From Rhodoferax sp. (lineage in GTDB: Bacteria > Pseudomonadota > Gammaproteobacteria > Burkholderiales > Burkholderiaceae_C): DNA of 64,000 nucleotides. The translations under genes and the position numbers were made by a program. The stretch covers positions 124,001 through 188,000 of the forward strand of contig PKWM01000018.1 of the NCBI GenBank assembly GCA_003133245.1. The letters are read 5' to 3'. The notes below the pieces were generated by a model. It was not told the DNA's origin and searched no databases. It worked only from the letters and a program-made list of their open reading frames with translations. Within the stretch, counting starts at the first letter, position 1. Every line of letters begins with the position of its first letter. This document shows positions 27,434 to 36,933 of the stretch, one piece after another.

Positions 27434-29566
27434 TTACTTGATCAGACCGGCACCGCGCGCCCACTTGTACTTCGCGCCCAGCACCGCGACCGGAATTTCG
27501 GTCGAGTAAGCGTAGGCGGGAATGCCGTGCTCATACAGGTATTGTGCCGCTTCCTCGACTTCAACGTCGCCGGCCAGCGAGACCACGATCGGTTTCTCGA
27601 TGCCCTTAGCGCGCATTTCGTCGCGCGCCTCGACAATGATCCTGGCGAACACCATCGGCGGCGTGACGATGGTATGCCAGTAGCCGAGAATCAACGAGTG
27701 GATGCGATCATCCGAGAGCCCCAGCAAGACCGTGTTCTTGTAGGTTTGCGGTGGTTCGCCGCCGGTGATGTCGACCGGGTTTCCGGCGGCGCCGAAGGGC
27801 GGGATGAACTTGCGGAAAGCCGCATCGAGATCGGCCGGCATCGGCATCAGGGTCAGATTGTTGTCGACGCAGGCGTCGGACAGGAGCACGCCGGAGCCGC
27901 CCGCACCGGTGATGATGACCACGTTTTCACCTTTCGGCGTCGGCAGCACCGGCACGCCACGGGCAAAGTCGAGCAGGTCGCGCAGGCTGCGGGCACGGAT
28001 CACGCCGATCTGGTTGAGCACGTCTTCGTAGATCTTGTCGTTGCCGGCCAGCGCGCCGGTGTGAGAGCTGGCGGCTTTGGCGCCGGCGGAGGTGCGACCG
28101 GCCTTCAACATGATCACCGGCTTCTTCTTTGAGACACGGCGCGCGACTTCGGCGAAGGCGCGGCCATCCTTGAGGTCTTCACAGTGTTGGGCGATGACCG
28201 TGGTGTTCGGGTCCTGCTCGAAGAAGATCAGCAGATCGTCTTCGTCGATGTCGGACTTGTTGCCCAGACCGACGATCGCGGACACGCCCATCTTGGCCGA
28301 ACGGCTGAAGCCGATGATGGCCATGCCGATACCGCCGGACTGCGACGACAACGCGGCGGACCCCTTGACATCGTAAGCCGTGCAGAAGGTGGCGCAGAGA
28401 TTGGCCGGGGTGTAGTAGAAGCCGTAAATGTTGGGCCCCATCAGGCGGATGTTGTATTTGCGACCGATAGTGACGAGTTCTTCCTGCAAGGCATGCTCGC
28501 CGGTCTCGGCATAGCCGGAGGGAATCAGCACGGCCCCGGCGATCTTCTTCTCGCCACATTCGATCAATGCGGCGGCAACGAACTTGGCCGGAATCGCGAA
28601 CACTGCGGTATCGATTTCACCCGGAACGTCCTTGACGCTCTTGTAAGCCTTGTAGCCCATGATCTCCGGTGATTTCGGATGGATCGGGTAGATGTTGCCC
28701 TTGTAGCCGCCATTGATCAGGTTCTTCATGACCGAGTTGCCGATCTTGCCGTTCTCGTCCGAGGCGCCGATCACCGCCACCGACGCGGGGCTCATGATGC
28801 GTTTCATGCTGGCCAAAACTTCGGCTTCGGGCGGGCGGTAACGGGGCGTTTTGGGCGCGAAATCGACCACGATGCGCACGTCGGCAGCGATAGCGCTGTC
28901 CTTGGTGGCGAACACCGGGTTCAAGTCCATTTCGGAGATTTCCGGAAAGTCGCTGACCAGTTCGCTGACGCCGACGATGAGTTTGGCCAGAGCTTCGCGG
29001 TCGACCGGATCGCTGCCGCGAACACCCTTGAGCATTTCGGCGGCCTGAATGCCGTCGAGCATCGAGAGTGCGTCCTCCCGGGTGGCTGGGGCGAGGCGGA
29101 AAGTGATGTCTTTCAGGACCTCGACCAGTACGCCGCCCAGGCCGAATGCGACCAATTTGCCGAAGCTGTTGTCGGTAACGGCGCCGATGATGACCTCCTG
29201 GCCGCCCTTGAGCATTTGTTGCACCTGGACACCGATGATCTGGGCATCTGCCTTGTACTTCCTGGCATTGGCGATGATGGTGTCGAAACCCTTGGCAGCT
29301 TCTTCCGCGCTTTTTACGCCGACCAGCACGCCACCGGCTTCGGTCTTGTGCAGTATGTCCGGCGAAACGATCTTCATCACCACCGGGAAACCCATCGCGG
29401 CAGCGAGCTTTTGCGCTTCAGCGGCGCTAGCTGCAACAGCTTCCTGCGGTACGGCGATGCCGTAAGCGTCGCAAATCAGCTTGCCTTCCGGGGCGGTAAG
29501 CGAATCTCTTCCAGCCGCCTTGACGGCGTCGAGAATTGTTCGGACCTTGGTTTTATCTTTTGTCAT
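27434..29566 (-). CDS. Fused NDP-forming acyl-CoA synthetase
   Basis: 710 residues. The N-terminal ~230 residues are an ATP-grasp domain (FPVVMKIVSPDILHKTEAGGVLVG). A CoA-binding Rossmann domain follows (PASVAVIGASDENGKIGNSVMKNL, near residue 265), then two ligase-CoA domains (LSSQSGGIGMAI; SSHTGALAGND, probably with the phosphohistidine). This is the acetyl-CoA synthetase (ADP-forming) superfamily in beta-alpha order. Between frc and the formate dehydrogenase genes it may make or recycle a CoA donor for oxalate activation; whether the acid is oxalate, acetate, succinate or formate cannot be read from the sequence. Confidence 0.85.
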   Translation of the reverse strand: MTKDKTKVRTILDAVKAAGRDSLTAPEGKLICDAYGIAVPQEAVAASAAEAQKLAAAMGFPVVMKIVSPDILHKTEAGGVLVGVKSAEEAAKGFDTIIANARKYKADAQIIGVQVQQMLKGGQEVIIGAVTDNSFGKLVAFGLGGVLVEVLKDITFRLAPATREDALSMLDGIQAAEMLKGVRGSDPVDREALAKLIVGVSELVSDFPEISEMDLNPVFATKDSAIAADVRIVVDFAPKTPRYRPPEAEVLASMKRIMSPASVAVIGASDENGKIGNSVMKNLINGGYKGNIYPIHPKSPEIMGYKAYKSVKDVPGEIDTAVFAIPAKFVAAALIECGEKKIAGAVLIPSGYAETGEHALQEELVTIGRKYNIRLMGPNIYGFYYTPANLCATFCTAYDVKGSAALSSQSGGIGMAIIGFSRSAKMGVSAIVGLGNKSDIDEDDLLIFFEQDPNTTVIAQHCEDLKDGRAFAEVARRVSKKKPVIMLKAGRTSAGAKAASSHTGALAGNDKIYEDVLNQIGVIRARSLRDLLDFARGVPVLPTPKGENVVIITGAGGSGVLLSDACVDNNLTLMPMPADLDAAFRKFIPPFGAAGNPVDITGGEPPQTYKNTVLLGLSDDRIHSLILGYWHTIVTPPMVFARIIVEARDEMRAKGIEKPIVVSLAGDVEVEEAAQYLYEHGIPAYAYSTEIPVAVLGAKYKWARGAGLIK

Positions 29567-29621
29567 TTCATTTCATCCTAAAAAACAGCACCCCATCCGG
29601 GACGCTGGAGAAGATCGGTTT

Positions 29622-30869
29622 TCAGATCACCTTGGCGGCGCGCAGTGCCGCAACTTGATCCTTGTTGTAGCCCAGTTCCGCGAGAACCTGCTCGGTGTGC
29701 TCACCCAGCAGGGGCGAGCGCGTCACTTCGGTGGAACTGTCGGACATCTTGATCGGATTGCCGACGCTGAGATATTTGCCGCGCGTCGGGTGATCGACCT
29801 CGACGATGGTCCCGGTCGCACGCAACGAGGGCTCGTGGGCGATCTCTTTCATCGAGAGGATGGGGCCGCAGGGGATGTCGAACTCGTTGAGGATGTCCAT
29901 GGCCTCGAACTTGGTTTTGGTCTTGGTCCATTCTTCGATGGTGGCGAAAATCGCCATCAGTTTGGGCAGGCGCGCGGCCGGTTTGGCGTATCCTGGATCG
30001 GTGATCCAGCCTTCCTTGCCGATCACCTTGCAGATCGCGCCCCAGACCGGCGCCTGCATGATGAAGTAGATATAGGCATTGGGATCGGTCTCCCAGCCCT
30101 TGCATTTCAGGATCCAGCCGGGCTGGCCGCCGCCCGAGGCATTGCCGGCGCGCGGCACGGCTTCGCCGAATTGGCCATCCGGATATTGCGGATATTCGTT
30201 CATCACCCCGGTGCGCTCCAGGCGCTGCTGATCGCGCAGCTTGACGCGGCAAAGATTGAGCACGCCGTCCTGCATCGCGGCCAGCACCTTCTGCCCGCGC
30301 CCCGTCGTGTTGCGCTGGTAGAGTGCCGCGACGATGCCCAGGGCGAGATGCAAGCCGGTGCCGCTGTCGCCGATCTGCGCACCAGTAACCAGCGGCGGAC
30401 CGTCGTCGAAGCCGGTCGTCGAAGCGGCTCCGCCGGCGCATTGTGCGACGTTCTCATAGACCTTGCAATCTTCGTAGGGTCCCGGGCCGAAACCCTTGAC
30501 CGAGGCCACGATCATGCGCGGATTGAGTTGCTGGATGCGCTCCCAGGTGAAGCCCATGCGGTCCAGCGCGCCGGGTGCGAAATTCTCCACCAGCACGTCG
30601 CAGGTCTTGACCATGGTCTCCAGCACTTCCTTACCCATCGGGTTCTTGGTGTCGAGGGTGATCGAACGCTTGTTGTGGTTCAGCATGGTGAAATAAAGGC
30701 TGTCCACATCGGGGATGTCGCGCAGTTGGCTGCGTGTGATGTCGCCTTCCCCAGCGCGCTCGACCTTGATCACGTCGGCGCCCATCCAGGCGAGAAGCTG
30801 GGTACAGGTCGGACCCGATTGCACGTGAGTGAAATCGAGAATGCGAACGCCATCTAATGCTTTGCTCAT
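29622..30869 (-). CDS. frc: Formyl-CoA:oxalate CoA-transferase
   Basis: 415 residues of the class III CoA-transferase family. The catalytic aspartate is Asp168 in QIGDSGTG, matching Asp169 of the Oxalobacter enzyme. The N-terminal [27 protein letters not shown] is typical. It moves CoA from formyl-CoA to oxalate, making oxalyl-CoA for the decarboxylase encoded 53 bp upstream. The residue aligned with Trp48 of Oxalobacter Frc is Gln here by my count. AAAGGA precedes the ATG. A general family III transferase is the alternative, made unlikely by oxc. Confidence 0.92.
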   Translation of the reverse strand: MSKALDGVRILDFTHVQSGPTCTQLLAWMGADVIKVERAGEGDITRSQLRDIPDVDSLYFTMLNHNKRSITLDTKNPMGKEVLETMVKTCDVLVENFAPGALDRMGFTWERIQQLNPRMIVASVKGFGPGPYEDCKVYENVAQCAGGAASTTGFDDGPPLVTGAQIGDSGTGLHLALGIVAALYQRNTTGRGQKVLAAMQDGVLNLCRVKLRDQQRLERTGVMNEYPQYPDGQFGEAVPRAGNASGGGQPGWILKCKGWETDPNAYIYFIMQAPVWGAICKVIGKEGWITDPGYAKPAARLPKLMAIFATIEEWTKTKTKFEAMDILNEFDIPCGPILSMKEIAHEPSLRATGTIVEVDHPTRGKYLSVGNPIKMSDSSTEVTRSPLLGEHTEQVLAELGYNKDQVAALRAAKVI

Positions 30870-30922
30870 GAATATCCTTTCAGTTTCCTATTGACACATG
30901 TTCTGGGCGGTGGTGCCGCGGC

Positions 30923-32635
30923 TTACTTCTTCGCCGCGGTTTTCGGGTTCAGACTCGTGATGCGCCCGCTTTCGGTGCCGGCGGTCTCATCGATGACGGC
31001 ATTGATTAGCGTCGGTTTGCCAGAGGCAATGGCTTCGTTCATGGCCTGGGTCAGTTCGGCCGGGGTGGTCGCGTGTACGCCGACACCACCGAACGCTTCC
31101 ATGATCTTGTCGTAACGTGCCCCCTTGACGAACACGGTTGGTGCGACGTCGGTTCCACCTGACGCATTGACGTCAGTGCCCTTATAGACACCGTTGTTGT
31201 TGAAGACGACCACGCAGATCGGCAGGTTGTAGCGACAAATGGTTTCCACTTCCATACCGCTGAAACCAAAAGCGCTGTCGCCCTCAATCGCGATGACCGG
31301 CTTGCCGGTGATCACCGCTGCGGCGACGGAAAAGCCCATACCAATACCCATGATGCCCCAGGTGCCGACGTCCAGGCGCTTGCGCGGCTGGTACATGTCA
31401 ACGATGCTGCGGGTGAAGTCGAGCGTGTTGGCGCCTTCGTTGACCAGCATGGCATCCGGGTGGGCCTTGACGATGTCACGAATCGCACTCAATGCGCTGT
31501 GGTAGTTCATCGGCGACGGGTTCAGAGCCAGTGTGATCGCCATCTTTGCCTGGTTCTTGTCCTTGCGATCGGCGATCGCGCCGGTCCAATCGGCCGGAGC
31601 TTTGGCCCAGTTGGAGCCCATGCCTGCCAACAGCGCCGACACGCAGGAGCCGATGTCGCCGATCACCGGAGCCGCGATCGCCACATTGCTGTCAATTTCG
31701 GTCGGTGCGATGTCGATCTGGATGAATTGTTTGGCGTTGGGCGCACCCCAGGTCTTGCCCTTGCCGTGCGATAGCAGCCAGTTGAGGCGGGCACCGACCA
31801 ACATCACGACATCGGCCTCGGCCAGCACATAAGAGCGCGCAGCCGATGCCGATTGCTCGTGAGTGTCAGGCAACAAGCCCTTGGCCATGGACATCGGCAG
31901 GTAGGGAATGCCCGTTTTCTCGACCAGAGCACGAATGTCGGCGTCGGCCTGGGCGTAAGCGGCCCCCTTGCCCAGCAGAATGAGCGGGCGCTTGGCGCCT
32001 TTGAGCAAATTAAGGGCGCGCTGGACTGAATCGGGTGCAGGGATCTGGCGCGGGGCCGCATCGACCACTTTGATCAGCGATTTTTTGCCGGCTTCGGCGT
32101 CCATGGTTTGGCCGAACAATTTGGCGGGGAGGTCAAGATAGACGCCGCCCGGACGGCCTGACAGGGCGGCACGAATGGCACGCGCAATGCCAACGCCGAT
32201 ATCCTGTGCATGAAGCACGCGAAAAGCCGCTTTGCACAGCGGTTTGGCGATGGCGAGCTGATCCATTTCTTCGTAATCACCCTGCTGCAGATCGACAATT
32301 TCGCGCTCGCTGGAGCCGCTGATCAAAATCATTGGAAAGCAATTGGTTGTCGCATTGGCCAGTGAGGTCAGGCCGTTGAGAAAACCGGGTGCCGAGACGG
32401 TCAGGCAAATGCCGGGCTTTTGGGTCAAAAAACCGGCGGCGGCGGCAGCGTTGCCAGCGTGCTGCTCGTGTCGGAACGAGATGACCCGCAGGCCTTCGCC
32501 CTGCGCCATGCGCGTCAGATCGGTGATGGGAATGCCAGGCAGACCGAAAATCGTGTCGATGCCGTTGAGTTTCAGGGCATCAATGAGTAGATGAAAGCCG
32601 TCGGTCAGGGCGGGTGATTGAGTTTCGTTTGTCAT
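30923..32635 (-). CDS. oxc: Oxalyl-CoA decarboxylase
   Basis: 570 residues, full length for Oxc. It is a thiamine-diphosphate enzyme with the cofactor-activating Glu57 ([15 protein letters not shown]), a central domain, and the TPP/Mg motif [21 protein letters not shown] with NNNGVYKG. It decarboxylates oxalyl-CoA to formyl-CoA. The start is ATG 32635 ([16 protein letters not shown]); an in-frame TTG 18 codons upstream only adds non-conserved sequence. It is the first gene of a leftward oxc-frc-acyl-CoA-synthetase-fdsB-fdsA series. Confidence 0.95.
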   Translation of the reverse strand: MTNETQSPALTDGFHLLIDALKLNGIDTIFGLPGIPITDLTRMAQGEGLRVISFRHEQHAGNAAAAAGFLTQKPGICLTVSAPGFLNGLTSLANATTNCFPMILISGSSEREIVDLQQGDYEEMDQLAIAKPLCKAAFRVLHAQDIGVGIARAIRAALSGRPGGVYLDLPAKLFGQTMDAEAGKKSLIKVVDAAPRQIPAPDSVQRALNLLKGAKRPLILLGKGAAYAQADADIRALVEKTGIPYLPMSMAKGLLPDTHEQSASAARSYVLAEADVVMLVGARLNWLLSHGKGKTWGAPNAKQFIQIDIAPTEIDSNVAIAAPVIGDIGSCVSALLAGMGSNWAKAPADWTGAIADRKDKNQAKMAITLALNPSPMNYHSALSAIRDIVKAHPDAMLVNEGANTLDFTRSIVDMYQPRKRLDVGTWGIMGIGMGFSVAAAVITGKPVIAIEGDSAFGFSGMEVETICRYNLPICVVVFNNNGVYKGTDVNASGGTDVAPTVFVKGARYDKIMEAFGGVGVHATTPAELTQAMNEAIASGKPTLINAVIDETAGTESGRITSLNPKTAAKK

Positions 32636-32819
32636 GATGAGATAGTTGTCTTTGTATAACTTCAAAAAGGGTTTACGAAGCGGCAGCAAGCCGTGGCGAA
32701 CCCGCCAAAAAATCGTTCACCTGAGTCAAAGCAACTTCACTTCTACGTCGCCTTGGTGGGTGGATAAATGTGTCCCCAAACCGTCAAGGCGTATCATAGG
32801 AACCGAGGCAGCTTTCACC

Positions 32820-32835
32820 ATTGACCGCGGTCAAT
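32820..32835. promoter_or_regulatory. Perfect 16-bp palindrome, probable Crp/Fnr-family operator
   Basis: ATTGACCGCGGTCAAT is a perfect palindrome with the TTGAC-N4-GTCAA form bound by Crp/Fnr-family regulators. It is 56 bp before the Crp/Fnr gene and 185 bp before oxc, so one site could serve autoregulation and oxalate-operon control. Confidence 0.6.
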
Positions 32836-32890
32836 TTTCGAGAAATAGCCCAGCCCTTGTGAGCAATTTTTTCTCTATTCGCACGCCCCT

Positions 32891-33499
32891 ATGTCGCTCG
32901 TTGAAAATCACCCGGAAAAAAACATCATTCGCGTCCAGCTTAGGCAGAACATATTGCTCAAGGGGTTGAATGCGGACGAGTTCGCGGAACTTGAGCCTCA
33001 TCTGGACGTGCTAGATTGTCACAAAGGGGATTTTCTGCTCAATCAGGGCGTGCATGAAATGGAGCAGTATTTCATACTGGACGGGCTTTTGAAGCGCGTC
33101 GTGACCAACGGCGTGGCCAAGGAAATGATCCTGCGCTTTTCTGCCGAGCGTGATATGGAAACCAGCTATGCCGCATGGTGCTTGAAAACGCCGACGCCCT
33201 ACAGCATTGTCGCGGTGACGAAGGCGCGGGTTGCCAAATTACCGATGCCGCACTGGATTGCCTTCATCGAAAACCATTCTGACATCAAGAAAACGTTCGA
33301 GTATGACGTGATGCTCGGCATGAGCGAAATCATGGCCCACACCATCACGCTGCATTTGCTTGATGCTCCCGGAAGGGTGCACCGTTTTTTGCGCAAACAC
33401 CCTGAACTCTTTGATCGAATTCCCAAGAAAGAGTTGGCCGCTTATCTGAACTTGTCGGCTGAAACGCTGAGCCGACTCAAACAGCACGGGAAAATCTGA
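32891..33499 (+). CDS. Crp/Fnr-family transcriptional regulator
   Basis: 202 residues. A cyclic-nucleotide-binding-like beta-roll occupies ~20-130 (HKGDFLLNQGVHEMEQYFILDGLLKRVV), followed by the long dimer helix and a short C-terminal helix-turn-helix (IPKKELAAYLNLSAETLSRLKQHG). The N-terminal cysteines of FNR are absent, so it should not bind an oxygen-sensing Fe-S cluster. The helix-turn-helix end is short for the family. It is divergent from oxc and probably regulates the oxalate genes. Confidence 0.88.
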   Translation: MSLVENHPEKNIIRVQLRQNILLKGLNADEFAELEPHLDVLDCHKGDFLLNQGVHEMEQYFILDGLLKRVVTNGVAKEMILRFSAERDMETSYAAWCLKTPTPYSIVAVTKARVAKLPMPHWIAFIENHSDIKKTFEYDVMLGMSEIMAHTITLHLLDAPGRVHRFLRKHPELFDRIPKKELAAYLNLSAETLSRLKQHGKI

Positions 33500-33519
33500 T
33501 CTCACGGGCATCTAATCAG

Positions 33520-33637
33520 TTGGGGACAGAGCTTGCTACATCCAACATCCCGTTTCCGGTTGGGGACAGAGCTTGTCGCTTCGCGTACTACGGTCTGTCC
33601 CACAAGTTTTCGGTTTGTAACTTCGGTCTGTCCCGCA
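33520..33637. repeat. Dispersed repeat family 2 (GGGGACAG element), double copy
   Basis: Two direct copies of TTGGGGACAGAGCTTG start at 33520 and 33559. They are followed by two inverted ends, GGTCTGTCCCACAAG near 33592 and GGTCTGTCCCGCAAG near 33625. The arrangement looks like one element nested in another. It lies between the Crp/Fnr gene and the terminator. Confidence 0.7.
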
Positions 33638-33643
33638 AGACAT

Positions 33644-33672
33644 AAAAAAGGCTGCTCAAGGCAGCCTTTTTG
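33644..33672. terminator. Bidirectional Rho-independent terminator
   Basis: The stem AAGGCTGC/GCAGCCTT with a 5-nt loop is flanked by A6 on the left and T5 on the right. It can therefore end both the rightward Crp/Fnr transcript and the leftward oxlT transcript, which converge here. Confidence 0.85.
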
Positions 33673-33725
33673 TCACTTGGAGTGGGGCCCCATTGTGAGA
33701 CCGCACTACCGCAGAACACCGATGA

Positions 33726-35024
33726 TTACTTTTCAACGGCGATTCTTTTTCTGATGATGGGCCTCAGAATGTAGAGCGCCAGGATCGCCGCTACGATGTC
33801 GAACGCGCTGGATATGTAGTAGGGCACCGAGAACGATCCGGCGTAGGCTGCTGCCACCGCCGCTGCACCCCAGCCGGCCATGATCGAGGACAGACCTTTG
33901 GCCGTGTACAGGATGCCGTAGTTGCCGGAGGCGTTTTTCGAACCAAAGACATCGCCCGTGATCGCCGAGAACAGGGCATAGATTTCGCCCCAGGCAAGGA
34001 ACACAAAGGGCATCAGGATCATGAAGGCGATCGGGCTGCCCGAAATCTGCGTCATCAGGAAAATCAGCACGCCCTCAAGCGCAAAGGCAAAGGCCATTGT
34101 GTATTCCCGACCGAACCGGTCTGAAAGCGAGCCCCACATGATGCGCGCAAACGCATTGGTGACGCCCGCTAGGGTTGCCACAAACGGGACAATGGCGATA
34201 CCCCATACCTTGGCGTCAAGCACGTTGAGCGACTTGGCGATTTGCGACATGTTGCCGGTCGTCATCAGCCCGCCGGTGCAGACCATGAGGAACATGAAGT
34301 ACAGGATGTAAAACTCTTTCTGCGACAGCATCTGCATCGAGGTAAAGTTCAGCTTCGTTTGCACCACTGCCTTGGGTTGCACCCAATTTTTGGGCAGCCA
34401 GCCCGCGGGCGGGTGGTGCAATATCAGCGCCATGGCGATGGCCACCAGACCCTGGCCGACACCCCATGCGGTCATGGCACCGGCCCAACCCATGGTCGCA
34501 ATTGAACCGCTGATGGGGATCAGCGTAAGCGCCGAGCCGCCACCGAATCCGGCCGCCGTCAAGCCGGCCGCCAAGCCTCGTTTATCTGGAAACCACTTGA
34601 CGGCGTTGGCAACTGTGGCGATGTAGATGATGCCGCAGCCCGTACCGGCGAAAGCGCCGTAAAAGACGTACAAGTGAAATACGGTTGTCGCGTACAAGCC
34701 GCCAAGCACCCAACCCAGAAGAATCAGAACCGCACCGACGAGCATAAGGTTGCGGATGCCGAACTTGTCGATGAAGTACCCTGCCAGCGGAACCGGCCAA
34801 GTTTCAAACAGAATAAAAAGGGAAAAGATGAGGGCAATTTGGGAATATGGCACGTCCGCGAACTGTTGCTTTAGTCCAGGGGTAAAAAGAGTGAAGGCAT
34901 ACTGAAAGTTTGATATAACTACCATGGCCACGACACCGGCAGCCAGTTGTATCCACCGGTTGCCAGCGATTGGACCCAGCGTTTGTAGCGCTAGATCCGT
35001 TTGAGAGGGACTCTCGTTTGACAT
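33726..35024 (-). CDS. oxlT: Oxalate/formate antiporter-family MFS transporter
   Basis: 432 residues with about 12 hydrophobic helices. It shows features of the OFA family: LFETWPVPLAGYFIDKFG after helix 2, an arginine in NAFARIMWGSLSDRFGR, and a lysine in YTAKGLSSIMAGWG of helix 11, both reminiscent of the charged residues that bind oxalate in OxlT. It would exchange external oxalate for formate. ATG 35024 has GGAG 7 nt upstream. It converges with the Crp/Fnr gene. Other OFA members carry other carboxylates; the oxc-frc neighbours support oxalate. Confidence 0.85.
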   Translation of the reverse strand: MSNESPSQTDLALQTLGPIAGNRWIQLAAGVVAMVVISNFQYAFTLFTPGLKQQFADVPYSQIALIFSLFILFETWPVPLAGYFIDKFGIRNLMLVGAVLILLGWVLGGLYATTVFHLYVFYGAFAGTGCGIIYIATVANAVKWFPDKRGLAAGLTAAGFGGGSALTLIPISGSIATMGWAGAMTAWGVGQGLVAIAMALILHHPPAGWLPKNWVQPKAVVQTKLNFTSMQMLSQKEFYILYFMFLMVCTGGLMTTGNMSQIAKSLNVLDAKVWGIAIVPFVATLAGVTNAFARIMWGSLSDRFGREYTMAFAFALEGVLIFLMTQISGSPIAFMILMPFVFLAWGEIYALFSAITGDVFGSKNASGNYGILYTAKGLSSIMAGWGAAAVAAAYAGSFSVPYYISSAFDIVAAILALYILRPIIRKRIAVEK

Positions 35025-35226
35025 ATGTTTCTCCGTTAATGTACGTAATTTGAATTTCGATTAAAGAAATTTCATTACGTTGTCTCTTGAAATTAACTAA
35101 GTCCTCGTTGTTCACGAGTGCTTGGCCATTTGGATCATCCGACCAGCGCCAGAAAAAGCTCTTGATTGCGGTCAAGTTTGTAAAAATCCAAGGTCCATCC
35201 TAGGGTATTCACCTAGAAAATAGTTA

Positions 35227-35397
35227 AGAACTTGTCCGCAAATAACAGGGAGTCGCGCAAATGGATTTTCGGGATGGGATGCTAGGCGCAAAATCCAAGA
35301 CAAGGCTGTCTGCCTTGGCTGATTTTGCAACACCGCAGACCGCCAGAAAATCCGTTTGCATTCCAACGCGGCACCCTGTTATTTGCGGACAAGTTCT
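35227..35397. mobile_element. 171-bp foldback MITE with 24-bp perfect terminal inverted repeats
   Basis: The left end 35227-35250 (AGAACTTGTCCGCAAATAAC and four more bases) is the exact reverse complement of 35374-35397. The interior is also palindromic in stretches (GGATTTTC with GAAAATCC, GCAAAATC with GATTTTGC, CCAAG...GCCTTGG), so the whole element can fold into one long hairpin. There is no coding capacity and I see no clear target-site duplication. The 202 bp to its left (35025-35226) hold the oxlT leader and nothing else that I can name. Confidence 0.8.
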
Positions 35398-35534
35398 AAG
35401 GCTATGGTGAACAAGTAGGATCAAAACGTTGAGTCCGCTGCAAGAAGGCGATGGTTTTCATTTTTCGATTGGTTTGACGCCTTTTTTCGGCTTGAGAGGA
35501 CTGTTTTGTGGGCCTATTGCCCCGATTTCTCGCC

Positions 35535-35985
35535 TCATGGACGCACCTGTGCCATCAGCCTTTTGCGACCGAGGTAAATGTTGGCCAGCGCCAATGCAGT
35601 GAATGCCCATGTTGCGTTCTTCTGCAGGCCGCGATAGCGCACCTTGCCAAATCCCCATAGACGTTTGACCACGCCAAAGACTTGCTCAACGCGGGAACGG
35701 ATTCTTGACTTGTTACGGTTCTTGGCGCGTACCGCCTCGTCAACGATCCCGGCGTAGCGCGTACGCTGGTTGGTGAAGTCTTTTGCACTGGGTGCCTTGC
35801 TTGCAATCAGATCCTTCTGGCTGGCATAGGCCGAGTCACCGTAGACGCGCTGCTCGTTACCATGCAGCAGGTCAGGTAGTGGATGCTTGTCATGCACATT
35901 TGCCGCTGTCACCATAGCGCTGTGGGCCAGTCCGCTTTGGCTGTCCACTCCAATGTGCAGCTTCATTCCGAAATACCACTGCTGG
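35535..35985 (-). pseudogene. IS5-family transposase remnant (C-terminal part)
   Basis: About 150 residues of an IS5-type DDE transposase remain: GMKLHIGVDSQSGLAHS with the first Asp region, HDKHPLPDLLHG...VYGDSAYAS with the second Asp, and RSRVEQVFGVVKRLWGF with the Glu. The N-terminal half is missing; the frame runs back into the xth gene at 35986, where its first residues are antisense of xth. The 136 bp downstream (35398-35534) may hold the IS end, but I could not define its terminal repeat. Confidence 0.8.
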
Positions 35986-36756
35986 CTACGGCGATTCAAG
36001 TTCCAGCACCACCGGTGCGTGGTCGCTCGGGCGCTCGTTGCGGCGTGGTGTTTTGTCAATGATGCAGCTTTTCACCCAGGGTTTGAGCGCATCGCTGACC
36101 AGAATATGGTCAATTCGCAGTCCCCGGTTGCGGCGAAAGCCAAAGTCGCGGTAGTCCCACCACGAGTAGCTTTTGGGCGGCTGCGGGAACAGGCGAAAAG
36201 CATCGTGCAGGCCCAGCGCAACCAGCGCGCGCAACTGGTAGCGCTCTTCTTCGGTGCAGTGGATCTGGTCTTTCATCCCCACCGGGTCCCACACATCGGC
36301 ATCGTCAAAAGTGATGTTGAAGTCGCCCATCAGCACCAGACTGGGTTGTGTCATCAACTCGGCGCGCAGCCAGTCGCGCAGGCCCCTGAGCCAGCTCAGC
36401 TTGTACTCAAATTTGTCGCTGCCGGGTGCCTGGCCATTGGGAAAATAGGCACCCACCACGCGCACACCGTTGACATCCGCGCTGATGACGCGTGCCATGT
36501 CGTCAGTAAAGCCCGGAATATTTTTTACCACGTTGCTCGCTGCCGTTCGCGAGAGCAAGGCGACGCCGTTGTAGGTTTTCTGGCCAAAGCACTGGACGCT
36601 GTAACCGGCCTGCTGATAAGCCTCAAAGGGAAACCTGTCATCCGTCATCTTGAGCTCTTGCAGTACCAGCACATCGACCGGGTTGGCCGCCAGCCAGTCG
36701 AGCACCTGCGGCAAACGCACAGTTAGCGAATTGATGTTCCAGGTGGCGAGTTTCAT
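35986..36756 (-). CDS. xth: Exodeoxyribonuclease III
   Basis: 256 residues from ATG 36756 (MKLATWNINSL). The AP-endonuclease motifs are all present: LQELKMTDDRFP, YNGVALLSR, GDFNI, DHILVSDAL and the C-terminal SDHAPVVLEL. It acts in base-excision repair on abasic sites and 3' ends. The IS5 remnant starts right at its stop codon, yet the protein end is complete, so the insertion seems to have spared the gene. Confidence 0.95.
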   Translation of the reverse strand: MKLATWNINSLTVRLPQVLDWLAANPVDVLVLQELKMTDDRFPFEAYQQAGYSVQCFGQKTYNGVALLSRTAASNVVKNIPGFTDDMARVISADVNGVRVVGAYFPNGQAPGSDKFEYKLSWLRGLRDWLRAELMTQPSLVLMGDFNITFDDADVWDPVGMKDQIHCTEEERYQLRALVALGLHDAFRLFPQPPKSYSWWDYRDFGFRRNRGLRIDHILVSDALKPWVKSCIIDKTPRRNERPSDHAPVVLELESP

Positions 36757-36933
36757 GGCAGCAGAGGTTGGCAAGGGCTTGTTTGGAAAAATGCAAGCAA
36801 GGCTGATTGTGCCAGCCGATGTTGGTTAGCGCAGCAACTCAATTTCGCCACGCCGCCCACTGCGCCGCCTTTGGCAAGCAGCGTCTGTGGTTTGTGCGAG
36901 GATCGCACCCGAGCGCATGTACATCAATATTGG

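Noticed and set aside
28679-29581. A 300-codon plus-strand frame opposite the acyl-CoA synthetase
   Set aside because: A shadow frame of a conserved gene with no protein features of its own.
29481-30857. A 458-codon plus-strand frame opposite frc
   Set aside because: Fully antisense to frc; low-complexity His/Asp/Gly composition, no domain, no ribosome site.
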